Part shown: piece after piece, positions 45,618 to 53,904 of the stretch
How the letters are laid out: each line of letters starts with the position of its first letter
Position numbering within the stretch: the first letter of the stretch is position 1
From: an uncultured Eubacteriales bacterium
Lineage (GTDB): Bacteria; Bacillota; Clostridia; Christensenellales; Borkfalkiaceae
Direction: 5' to 3'
DNA length: 64,000 nucleotides
Assembly: GCA_905207235.1 (NCBI GenBank)
Contig: CAJLKN010000011.1
Location: 1 to 64,000, forward strand
Program-made: the position numbers and the translations under genes
Notes under the pieces: model-generated
Seen by the model: the letters and a program-made list of their open reading frames with translations, nothing else
Told to the model about the DNA's origin: nothing
Database searches by the model: none

Positions 45618-48600
45618 AAAAGCTCTTTCAAATTTACAACTTTGCGATAATATCCCGTGGGCGACTGATATATCATCTTTATATTAACGTCCTGCACAAA
45701 TTTATTTGAAAGTATTACCCCCGCACGAGCCGCGCCGCCCAGAAGCGTCAAATCCGCAGGCACGCTTTTGCACTGCATCAAGTGAAGAATTTCAAACAAT
45801 ACCCTGCACTGCTCTTCAAGCGAAAGAACAACGAAGGCATCCCTTTTCTGACTTAGGAAAGACACCTGCCCCTTTATAGACAACCCCGCATATATGGGAG
45901 AGGCAAGCTTTTGAGTAAGTGCGTCATAAATGAAAAGGTTATCTTCGGAGGTTATGCTCTTACCTGCCTGCAAATCGGGATTATTGAGTTTCTTTCTGTC
46001 ACGCATATAGTTGCTTATACTCTTTAAATATTTTACCAAAGGCTCGTCAAGGAACAGTTGGTTTGCATTACACCAGATTACCCTGTCCCCCGTTCTGCCA
46101 CGCAGCCATGCGTAAGAACCGTCTATGCAGAAAAGAGTATTGAGTTTAATATTGTCAATGAGAATTTGCGCATCTTTCAATCCCTGCCTGTTTTTGCAGA
46201 ATTCAATTTTTGCCTCTTTGCTACCGCCCGTCTGCTTATCGAGATACAAGGGGTACGCTTCGAGCGAAAGAATAGTTTTACCATTCTTGCCCGTACTTTT
46301 AACAAGCATAAAATAGGCAGTCGTAGCCTTATTATATCCGCCGTATTTTGATGTATCCGTAATTGCGCCCTTTGCCTTTAACGGAACAAGGTCGTCATTA
46401 GTGCCTGCGGGAACGGGGTTGACATCGAAAAGTCTGCCCTTGCCGCCGAGCGTCATTCGCACGACTTTGCAGGTATTCTTTGAAACGGTATGTAAAATTC
46501 TTTTCAAATCACCAACTTTCCAAGCACCTTTAATATCTCTGTCATAGAGGTATTTAAGGTTATAGCTGTTCAAGTCATTTGACCTGAAATACACTGCGGC
46601 ATTGTGATTGAACTTGGTGTTATAAACATTGCCGACAACTATATTTATATAGGCATCTTTGGCGTGGTGCAGGTCGTTGAGTTCGCGCACTTTTATTATT
46701 CCGAACTTGTCCTTGAACTCATTTGCATTGCCTGCCTTTGAATACACAATTTCGGTTTCGGGCAACATTTCGCCGAGTATCCTTGCCGCTTCCTTTGTAC
46801 TCTGACGAGTAGAAACAAGCTGACGGTTTATAAAGTCTGCAAGTTCATCCTGCGTCAAAGGGGTTGTACGCACTAGCCTTTCATACTTTTTATCGCTCAT
46901 CAGCCCTTTTTCTCTGAGCGCCCGCCAAAACGGCGTCATATCTCTTCGTATATCGTCTGTCAAAGGATAATTATCGCTCTTTAAAGAGTTCTCTGTCTTA
47001 AAGACAAGCACTCGGTTGTCAAGACTGTCGTCCTTTATCTTTGACTGAGGATAGATGTGGTCTATGTCGCAGATATTTGTATCAAATACCTGTTCAAGAG
47101 AAATGGGCTTGCCCGAATACATGCTTCTGCCAAGCTGACGATAGTATAATACAAGTTTGTCGCTGTTGAATTTTGTATCAACAGTTCCCTCTATTTCGGA
47201 AACCCAATTGCTTTCCTCGCCCTTGATATTTTTGAATAAATCAATCAGCTGCTGTTTACGCGAAACTGTGCGTTTGCCTTTGCGGCTGTCGTCGTTGACT
47301 TCCCTTGCCGTTTCTATGAAAAGTTTTTCCGGCGCGCCTTTGCAGACTTTTACTATTTCTTTTACAAGAACTACCGTTCGCCAGATAGCGCGCTTAACCG
47401 AAGCGGAACAACGCAAATCCTTAATAGCGGAATATGTAATTTTACCGCTTGGCATATTTTCCGCATTAAATTCATTCACAGCCGCTGCAAAGCCGTACTT
47501 TGCCGACATGAGCTGCATAAAGTTTTCGCCCGTATTTCTCATAGCCTGAATTACAGTCATCAGTTCGCCATTCTCGTCTGCACATTGAGGGCTTACTATG
47601 CCATCGAGAAGGGTTGCAGAAAGCCTGCCCCACTTGCTGTAATTCAATCCTTTAATGCGCTTTATTCTCTCTGCTGAAAGCACATCGCCGTACTTTTTTC
47701 TTATTCGCTTTTCCAATCTGTCCTTATCGGAAATTAGCGTTATCCAGCATATAATCTCCTCGCACATATCGCGGCGAGTATTTACCAATTCGCCCATAAA
47801 GCGCAAATCATACCAAGGCGAAAGCGAAGACTTGAAATCGCCGTCAATGCCGCTGAACACCTCCGCAGTACTGCCGGCAGGGAGCACTCCGTTTCGGATA
47901 AGGAGCGAAAGGCAATTTTTTATCGTTACTTTCTTGTGCTCTTTTGCATATTCATAGATGAGCCTGCGCGCCTCTTCATTTTTCTGTCCGTTTATCCTCA
48001 GATTATTAAGTTCGTTCAAGAATGTAAATTCGCTGTATAAAAGCGAACTTGCAGGAAGAACATCCTGACCGATAAGATATGTACACTTGTTGGTCATGCG
48101 ACGAATAAACTCTTCCTCGGACGCATCGGCATCTATAGCCTTGTCAAAGTTCCAGGGGGTGATGCTGACATTTTCATACCCTTTATGTCTTATCGACCAT
48201 GCAAACTTACTTCCCGTATTCAGAGGTCCGACATAGTACGGAATACGGAAGGTAATTAAAGATATTATCTTTTCAGAAACTGTCAGACCGTCCTGCTCCT
48301 TTGCAAGGAAGGGAAAATATTTCTCTGCATTATGAAGTATTGCTTTAAGCTCTTGAAGGTGAACCTGATAGGGAATTACGCCGTTCGCATTAGAGACCTG
48401 TTTTGGCAGAAATTCCCCCTTATCCATTTCAGAAAGCACTTGTTCGTCTGATATACCCACCACCTTTTTCAAGTAGGCGTAGAAATCGTCTTTTGAGCAT
48501 TTTGAATAGCCCTTGTGCCTGTCCATGCCGATATATGCGGCATAATTGTTTACCTTTATTTTATGGCGGAACACATCTGCATATTTTTCGGGGCAGTGAT

Positions 48601-49600
48601 TAGATATGTAATCTTTGAGCCACTTTAAATCGGCTTTATGCTTTTCGTATATTTTTACTTTTGCAAGCGAAATATACTTTTCGTCGCCCATAATACCACA
48701 AAGCACCGACCAATCGTATATAGCTTTCAACGACATTACAAGAGCGATATTGTCAATGCCTACAGCACTTTCTATTGCAGGCAGATCCTTATCCTCAAAA
48801 GATGCCTTCTCAAACGAAAAACTCTTTATATCTTCGTAGTCATCGTCTGCGCCATAAAGCTCTTTAAGACTTGTATTACCGCCGGTTATTGCCTTGACTA
48901 CTGACAAAAGGCATTTGTCCTTGCCAGTTTTTAAAAGTTCCGAAAGCTTCTTTTGTCTGTCGCGTTTACCGCCTTTATTTTGCTTTAAACAGGTCATTAC
49001 CTCGTCAAGTTGTTCCAAATCGAGAGTAGGCAATTCCAGATCGCTTAAAGCAAGGTTGACTTCATAAAATTTCTGCCTTACAAGTTCAGAATTTTCTGTT
49101 TCAAACGACTGCGCTTCAAAGAGGAAATGCCCTCGGTTTTTTAATATATGATGAAGTGCAAGATATAAAAGACGGATATCTTTCACTTCACCGTTTATCA
49201 GCGTCGCTCTCAAATGATAGATTGTGGGATACAGTGCATAATATTGCTTATCCGTAAAGCCAATATCGGCAAACAGCGCGTCAGAAGTAGTCAATCTGCC
49301 GTCCTTATCCTTAAAAAATAGCGAGCTATTATTCAATCGAATAAAAAATAGCGGGTCAACTTTACTGATTTCTTCTGCAAAAAGGCTCTGCAACAGCAAT
49401 AATCTTTGTCTTGTTCTTGCTGTACGCCGCCGAGAAGTTCTGAATGCGCGTCTGTCCTGCGCTCCTTCCCCCTCGTCAAAAAGATAGCTGCCCCAAAGCT
49501 CATTGCCTCGAGCCTTCAAAAGGTTATATTCCTCGTCAGTAACCGCCCAACCGACGGAATCTGTACCCATATCAATTCCGATATAATATTTTTTATCCAT
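45614..49600 (-). CDS. cas9: CRISPR-associated nuclease Cas9 (type II-A)
   Basis: A 1328-residue Cas9, close in size to the Streptococcus pyogenes enzyme. RuvC-I has D10 in YYIGIDMGTDSVGWAV, RuvC-II has E763 in LFIETAREV, and RuvC-III has H978 and D981 in HHAKDAYINI. HNH has H848 in DIDHIYPQS. An arginine-rich bridge helix (RTSRRRTARTRQR) lies at about 55-70. All catalytic residues are intact, so the enzyme should be active. It cleaves DNA matched by crRNA:tracrRNA. AAGGGG lies about 12 nt before the ATG, longer than ideal. The tracrRNA gene is immediately upstream in the opposite direction. The PAM cannot be read from the sequence. Confidence 0.98.
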   Translation of the reverse strand: MDKKYYIGIDMGTDSVGWAVTDEEYNLLKARGNELWGSYLFDEGEGAQDRRAFRTSRRRTARTRQRLLLLQSLFAEEISKVDPLFFIRLNNSSLFFKDKDGRLTTSDALFADIGFTDKQYYALYPTIYHLRATLINGEVKDIRLLYLALHHILKNRGHFLFEAQSFETENSELVRQKFYEVNLALSDLELPTLDLEQLDEVMTCLKQNKGGKRDRQKKLSELLKTGKDKCLLSVVKAITGGNTSLKELYGADDDYEDIKSFSFEKASFEDKDLPAIESAVGIDNIALVMSLKAIYDWSVLCGIMGDEKYISLAKVKIYEKHKADLKWLKDYISNHCPEKYADVFRHKIKVNNYAAYIGMDRHKGYSKCSKDDFYAYLKKVVGISDEQVLSEMDKGEFLPKQVSNANGVIPYQVHLQELKAILHNAEKYFPFLAKEQDGLTVSEKIISLITFRIPYYVGPLNTGSKFAWSIRHKGYENVSITPWNFDKAIDADASEEEFIRRMTNKCTYLIGQDVLPASSLLYSEFTFLNELNNLRINGQKNEEARRLIYEYAKEHKKVTIKNCLSLLIRNGVLPAGSTAEVFSGIDGDFKSSLSPWYDLRFMGELVNTRRDMCEEIICWITLISDKDRLEKRIRKKYGDVLSAERIKRIKGLNYSKWGRLSATLLDGIVSPQCADENGELMTVIQAMRNTGENFMQLMSAKYGFAAAVNEFNAENMPSGKITYSAIKDLRCSASVKRAIWRTVVLVKEIVKVCKGAPEKLFIETAREVNDDSRKGKRTVSRKQQLIDLFKNIKGEESNWVSEIEGTVDTKFNSDKLVLYYRQLGRSMYSGKPISLEQVFDTNICDIDHIYPQSKIKDDSLDNRVLVFKTENSLKSDNYPLTDDIRRDMTPFWRALREKGLMSDKKYERLVRTTPLTQDELADFINRQLVSTRQSTKEAARILGEMLPETEIVYSKAGNANEFKDKFGIIKVRELNDLHHAKDAYINIVVGNVYNTKFNHNAAVYFRSNDLNSYNLKYLYDRDIKGAWKVGDLKRILHTVSKNTCKVVRMTLGGKGRLFDVNPVPAGTNDDLVPLKAKGAITDTSKYGGYNKATTAYFMLVKSTGKNGKTILSLEAYPLYLDKQTGGSKEAKIEFCKNRQGLKDAQILIDNIKLNTLFCIDGSYAWLRGRTGDRVIWCNANQLFLDEPLVKYLKSISNYMRDRKKLNNPDLQAGKSITSEDNLFIYDALTQKLASPIYAGLSIKGQVSFLSQKRDAFVVLSLEEQCRVLFEILHLMQCKSVPADLTLLGGAARAGVILSNKFVQDVNIKMIYQSPTGYYRKVVNLKELL

Positions 49601-49605
49601 TAGTA

Positions 49606-49634
49606 TTGACTTTCCCCTTTATTTGTTATATATT
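49606..49634 (+). promoter_or_regulatory. Promoter of the tracrRNA
   Basis: TTGACT (49606-49611), 17-nt spacer, TATATT (49629-49634), giving a start near 49641. The -35 box begins 6 nt from the cas9 start codon, so the two divergent transcripts share regulatory DNA. Confidence 0.8.
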
Positions 49635-49640
49635 AAAGAT

Positions 49641-49767
49641 AGTTGAACGAATGACTACCGTTCAGGATAACACCATTAGTTCAAATAAGATTTTTTCAAA
49701 CCGCCGATTTTTCGGTTGTACACGCTGTGTACTCAAAGAGAACTGTTGCATAAAACAGTTCTTTTTT
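49641..49767 (+). ncRNA. tracrRNA
   Basis: About 127 nt. The anti-repeat starts near 49650 and contains GACTACCGTTCAGGATAACA continuing to CACCAT, 24 nt identical to the plus-strand repeat. A mismatch bulge and TTCAAAT (lower stem) follow. Downstream come AAGATTTTTTCAAACC (nexus region), the small hairpin CCGATTTTTCGG, the hairpin GTACACGCTGTGTAC and a terminator stem AGAACTGTT with AACAGTTCT plus a T run ending at 49767. It pairs with the crRNA repeat and binds Cas9. Placement upstream of cas9 with its own promoter is canonical for type II-A. Confidence 0.93.
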
Positions 49768-50440
49768 ATTTGTAATTGTACTGAAATCCGCTCTTTCAGT
49801 TTAGCACATAAAATGTTAAATTTCAATATTTAAAATCAATCCTATATTTAAATTTCATTATATAGTAAAGATAATCTTTAAATTGACTAAAATATGTATA
49901 GTAATAAAGCCGCCCTTTAACAGGGCGGCTTTATTGCATTTTAAATATAAGTATCAGGTTTAACTAACAACTTAAAAATAGCTTAAAATAAGATGCGATT
50001 CCAATAGTGGTTGATATTAGTTGAGGTAAGATAAGTCGCCGCAGTGAAAGAATTTGCAAGAGAACTGCTTGAAATGCTTGTTCCACTTGTCGCCGTGCTT
50101 GAAGGCGAAACCCACTAGCCGCTTGTTTTGTCAAATGTTACGATTGTAAGTAAACTATAACCACAGCTCGTCCAAATTTCCACACTCGTTATACCGTAGA
50201 GGACGGTTATACTTTTAAGCGTTATAAAACGCATAATATCGTATACTTGCACACGAGACAAAAGACTATTATTTTTAGAATTAAAAACTGATAGTTATTT
50301 TATTAAACACAGATAAAATAAAAGCATCTTTTAATTAAGAAATCCACCAGCAAACAATGCTCGCAAATTTTTAATATTATTTTAGTGCTGACTATAAGTT
50401 CCTGATTAAAAATATATTTCGTATAAAATATTATCTTATG
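49768..50440. other. Intergenic region
   Basis: About 670 bases without a convincing gene. It holds the bidirectional terminator at 49905-49933. A 24-residue open frame at 50044-50118 starting VKEFARELLEML looks like a phage-type protein fragment but is too short to call. Confidence 0.4.
49905..49933. terminator. Bidirectional terminator
   Basis: Stem TAAAGCCGCCCT with AGGGCGGCTTTA. It separates the tracrRNA from the lipoprotein unit to the right. Confidence 0.65.
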
Positions 50441-53065
50441 TTATTCTTGATTTGCTGTACCCAACATTGTGCCATAAGAGGTTGTATTGGTACTTATTAA
50501 TACATCTTCTGTCTTTAATCTCGAATTTCCTCCGCAGATACCGCCTACCCATTCTTCGCCAATGATTTCCGCTTCGTTGGTACAATTCACAATCTCAAAA
50601 TAACTGTTGTAATCATTCCAATTATAACTTTGATAATAAGCATAAACATATCCAGCTATACCACCAACATACTTACCGCCAGTAACAGTATTTTTATTTT
50701 CATTAGCCGTTACTTTGTATGTAGCGTTACTCCTTGTACATGTAGCATATCCAAAAATGCCACCAACATAATTATTCCCACTGACTTGACCATAATTGAC
50801 ATTGTCATAAACAGTATTGGTATTAGACAAATAGATGTATCCCGCTACACCACCAACGCAATTACCGTTGTAATTCACGTTAATATCAGAGTTATTTACA
50901 CAACCAATAATGCCTGTACAATAGCCTGCAACACCCCCAAGGTATGTATTCCCATCGCTGTTTGCTCCGGTAGCAATTACTTCTCCGGCATTGTTGCCGT
51001 ATTCTATTACTCCTGCATACCCTGCTAATCCGCCAACATAATAAGAACCTGTTATAGTATTATTATTAGTAAAGCCAGTTGCTTTAATATTTGTGTCAGG
51101 GGCATAGCCAACAAGTCCTCCAACATATTGACCGCCTGTAACATCCGCAATGTTTTCACAGGTTGTCATAACTGAAATTCGCTGAGCAGAGCCGATCAAT
51201 CCACCAGCATAATCGTTAAGCTTATTACATACAACCTCACCTTCATTCTTCAAAACGGATATGCTGAAATAGCTATTATAGTCATTCCAGTTATAACTTT
51301 GATAAAAAGCATAGACTCTTCCAAAAATTCCACCAACATGACTATCGCCATGAACAGAGTTATAATTATCATTATTTGATATGGCATATGTGGCATTGCT
51401 TCTTACACAAGTTACATATCCAGCTATACCTCCGACATATTTATAACCTTCAATTGCGCCATAATTAGTATTATTATTAACTCTGTTGCTATCAGATACA
51501 ACAATATAACCAGCCAAACCACCAATATAAAGCCCGCTGTGTTCAACTACTATATCTGCATAATTTGTACAATTAACAATTCCATCACATTCACCAGCGA
51601 TACCACCAACACAACCCTTGTTTACATCATCTTCATAAAAAGCATTAAGCGACACTATAGTACCGCTATTAGTTGCGTTCTCGATAACGGCCGCCTGCCC
51701 TGCAAAACCGCCTACTTTACCATTTCCCGTTATGGTATTAACATTCTCTTCACCAGCCGCATTTATATTTGTATCAGGAGCGTAGCCTACTAATCCACCC
51801 ACACAAATGCCTCCGCTGATGTCGGCCTTATTTTGCGAAGCAGTCAGATTTGTAAGTCTTGTAGCCTTACCGATTAGTCCTCCTGTATCGTTACACTTAT
51901 CACTACCAATAATTTTACCTTCATTCACTAAACCAGATATTGAAAAGTAGCTATTATAATCATTCCAATTATAACTTTGATAAAAAGCATATACCTCACC
52001 AAAGATGCCACCCACCCTATTTGAACCCGTCACAGTATTCTTATTAGTATTATCTGATATATAATATGTAGAATTACTTCTGACACAAGTAAGATATCCT
52101 GCAATTCCGCCTATATTATCCCTGCCACTAATTTCGCCTTGATTTAAGCATCCAGATATTGCATTACTTACATTCACAGTAGAGGACCCAGCGATTCCCC
52201 CAACGGAGTCCATTCCTAAAACATTCGCATTATTGGTACAATTAATTAATTTACCACAATTATTCCAACCGACTAGTCCTCCAACATAATTATAATATGT
52301 AGGTTTAACTACACCGCTGACAGTTACATTTTCTATTGTACCATTATTTGTACCAGCAACTGCACCTGCATAACCCGCATCCCCACTTGCTGTTATACTT
52401 ACGTCTTCAATAGCCAAATCTTTAACCGTACCGTTTAAAGTACCAAACAAGCCAATATTCTTCATATTAACAGCATTTATATTAAGATTGCTGATGCTAT
52501 GTCCGTTACCCACAAGCGTGCCACTAAATCCCTCTATAGGTGTCCAATTTTCTTCGCTTGAAAGGTCAATATCCGCACCAAGAACATACGCCTTGCTACT
52601 ATTAGCAATTGCTTTTAATTCTCCCAAAGTCGAAATAATATTAGTTTTAATTGTAATATTTATCAATTCTGACACTAAATCGCCATCGGTATCAGAATGA
52701 GTAGAATGATTGCAGTACTTTGCCCAAAAACTTATTTCTGCTACAGAATTTACGGTATATGTAGCAGTTGTTTGTTGTGTACTAATTCTTGTATCCACAC
52801 CGTCAACTCTCGCAAAAAATTCTATACACGATGCTTTATATCTACTACCGTCATGGGCATTCGTGGGGGCTTCAGGCATTGTTGAAAAACTCAAATTAAC
52901 AGTTTCACCAACTTCGACTTCGGTCTTATCTACAATAACGGTTATCTTTTCTAATTGGCTTTCTCCGCCATTGAAATCAATACCACAAGCTGTTAAAGCC
53001 ATTGCACAAAAAAGAAAAATACTTATTAACAAAATAAAGATTACAACATATTTTTTCCTTGCCAT
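50441..53065 (-). CDS. Lipoprotein with GLUG-type repeats
   Basis: An 874-residue surface lipoprotein. I start at MARKKYVV (53065), which has GGTGAT upstream; the in-frame start 12 nt earlier is less likely. The lipobox is LTAC at about residues 24-27. A short Ig-like domain (about 35-140) is followed by many GLUG motifs such as VGGLVGWNN, VGGIAGY and VGGIFG. A block of about 222 residues containing FYQSYNWNDYNSYF occurs three times (DNA near 50620, 51285 and 51955), a recent triplication. GLUG proteins are cell-surface or adhesion proteins. It is the last gene of the lipoprotein unit and is more AT-rich than the 16-36 kb genes. Confidence 0.85.
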   Translation of the reverse strand: MARKKYVVIFILLISIFLFCAMALTACGIDFNGGESQLEKITVIVDKTEVEVGETVNLSFSTMPEAPTNAHDGSRYKASCIEFFARVDGVDTRISTQQTTATYTVNSVAEISFWAKYCNHSTHSDTDGDLVSELINITIKTNIISTLGELKAIANSSKAYVLGADIDLSSEENWTPIEGFSGTLVGNGHSISNLNINAVNMKNIGLFGTLNGTVKDLAIEDVSITASGDAGYAGAVAGTNNGTIENVTVSGVVKPTYYNYVGGLVGWNNCGKLINCTNNANVLGMDSVGGIAGSSTVNVSNAISGCLNQGEISGRDNIGGIAGYLTCVRSNSTYYISDNTNKNTVTGSNRVGGIFGEVYAFYQSYNWNDYNSYFSISGLVNEGKIIGSDKCNDTGGLIGKATRLTNLTASQNKADISGGICVGGLVGYAPDTNINAAGEENVNTITGNGKVGGFAGQAAVIENATNSGTIVSLNAFYEDDVNKGCVGGIAGECDGIVNCTNYADIVVEHSGLYIGGLAGYIVVSDSNRVNNNTNYGAIEGYKYVGGIAGYVTCVRSNATYAISNNDNYNSVHGDSHVGGIFGRVYAFYQSYNWNDYNSYFSISVLKNEGEVVCNKLNDYAGGLIGSAQRISVMTTCENIADVTGGQYVGGLVGYAPDTNIKATGFTNNNTITGSYYVGGLAGYAGVIEYGNNAGEVIATGANSDGNTYLGGVAGYCTGIIGCVNNSDINVNYNGNCVGGVAGYIYLSNTNTVYDNVNYGQVSGNNYVGGIFGYATCTRSNATYKVTANENKNTVTGGKYVGGIAGYVYAYYQSYNWNDYNSYFEIVNCTNEAEIIGEEWVGGICGGNSRLKTEDVLISTNTTSYGTMLGTANQE

Positions 53066-53080
53066 AATTATCACCATTAA

Positions 53081-53899
53081 TTATTTTTTTACAAGATTTG
53101 ATGCTGTTTTGATTGCAAACGCAACTAGAATCATAATCCCGGAGAATACAGCGGAAACCGCGAGAAAGCCAATGATACTTGCCGAAAAAGATATTAGAGC
53201 GTTTGTAAATGTTTCCAGGACATTTAATGAAATAAAATACATTACGACATCCGCAATCAACAGAAGCATAACAATGACTATTAAACCACTTAATCCGCCT
53301 TTTATATCTGCCGTACTCAATTCCATATGGTTTGAAATCATAAAAGCCAATAAAAAAAATATCCACCAAAGAATACTTCCCATATTAGTAAAACCAAATA
53401 TGATTTCTATTACACTCCAAAATAGTTCTAAAATAGACAGATAGGTATAAGTGTCAAGCAAATCAAATGTGATTAACGAAACAAATGCAAGTTCGCTTTG
53501 CATATCATAAAAAATATTCGGCACTAGCAAATACATAAACAGCAGAATTACGCCGCTTCCACCTAAAATTGGAGCTATACCAATAAAAAAATTACCTACT
53601 CGTTGATAAATATTTTTTGGATTATATGAATGCTCAACATAGCCCAATGTTCCATCGCTACTATCAGGTTGATACAATTTAATTGCCGTTATTTTATGTC
53701 CAAACACAATACACATAAGAGCATGACTTAATTCATGGATAGGTGTACCTACTATACCGGTTATTAACAGAATTTTAGTTCCTTTCTCTCCGACAATATT
53801 ACAAAACGCTTTACGGCAAAGGGCAATCAGTAGCCCAAAAGCTATGATCACCCCAACCGTAAAAATTAATTGACTTAAAAAGCTAAATATTATTTCCAT
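53081..53899 (-). CDS. Membrane zinc-protease-like protein (HExxH)
   Basis: A 272-residue polytopic membrane protein with about six hydrophobic segments. It carries an HExxH motif, H55-E56-L-S-H59, at the end of a hydrophobic segment (GIVGTPIHELSHALMCIVFG), the layout of M50-type intramembrane metalloproteases. The segment FFIGIAPILGGSG could stand in for the second family motif, but the usual LDG motif is not seen. It starts 5 nt after the stop of the Fn3 lipoprotein gene and is followed closely by the GLUG lipoprotein gene. It might process or release the surface proteins encoded beside it; that is inference. Confidence 0.65.
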   Translation of the reverse strand: MEIIFSFLSQLIFTVGVIIAFGLLIALCRKAFCNIVGEKGTKILLITGIVGTPIHELSHALMCIVFGHKITAIKLYQPDSSDGTLGYVEHSYNPKNIYQRVGNFFIGIAPILGGSGVILLFMYLLVPNIFYDMQSELAFVSLITFDLLDTYTYLSILELFWSVIEIIFGFTNMGSILWWIFFLLAFMISNHMELSTADIKGGLSGLIVIVMLLLIADVVMYFISLNVLETFTNALISFSASIIGFLAVSAVFSGIMILVAFAIKTASNLVKK

Positions 53900-53904
53900 A
53901 TACT

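Noticed and set aside
50044..50118. A 24-residue frame starting with GTG and reading VKEFARELLEML, phage-like in appearance.
   Set aside because: Too short and without a ribosome site; at most a gene remnant.
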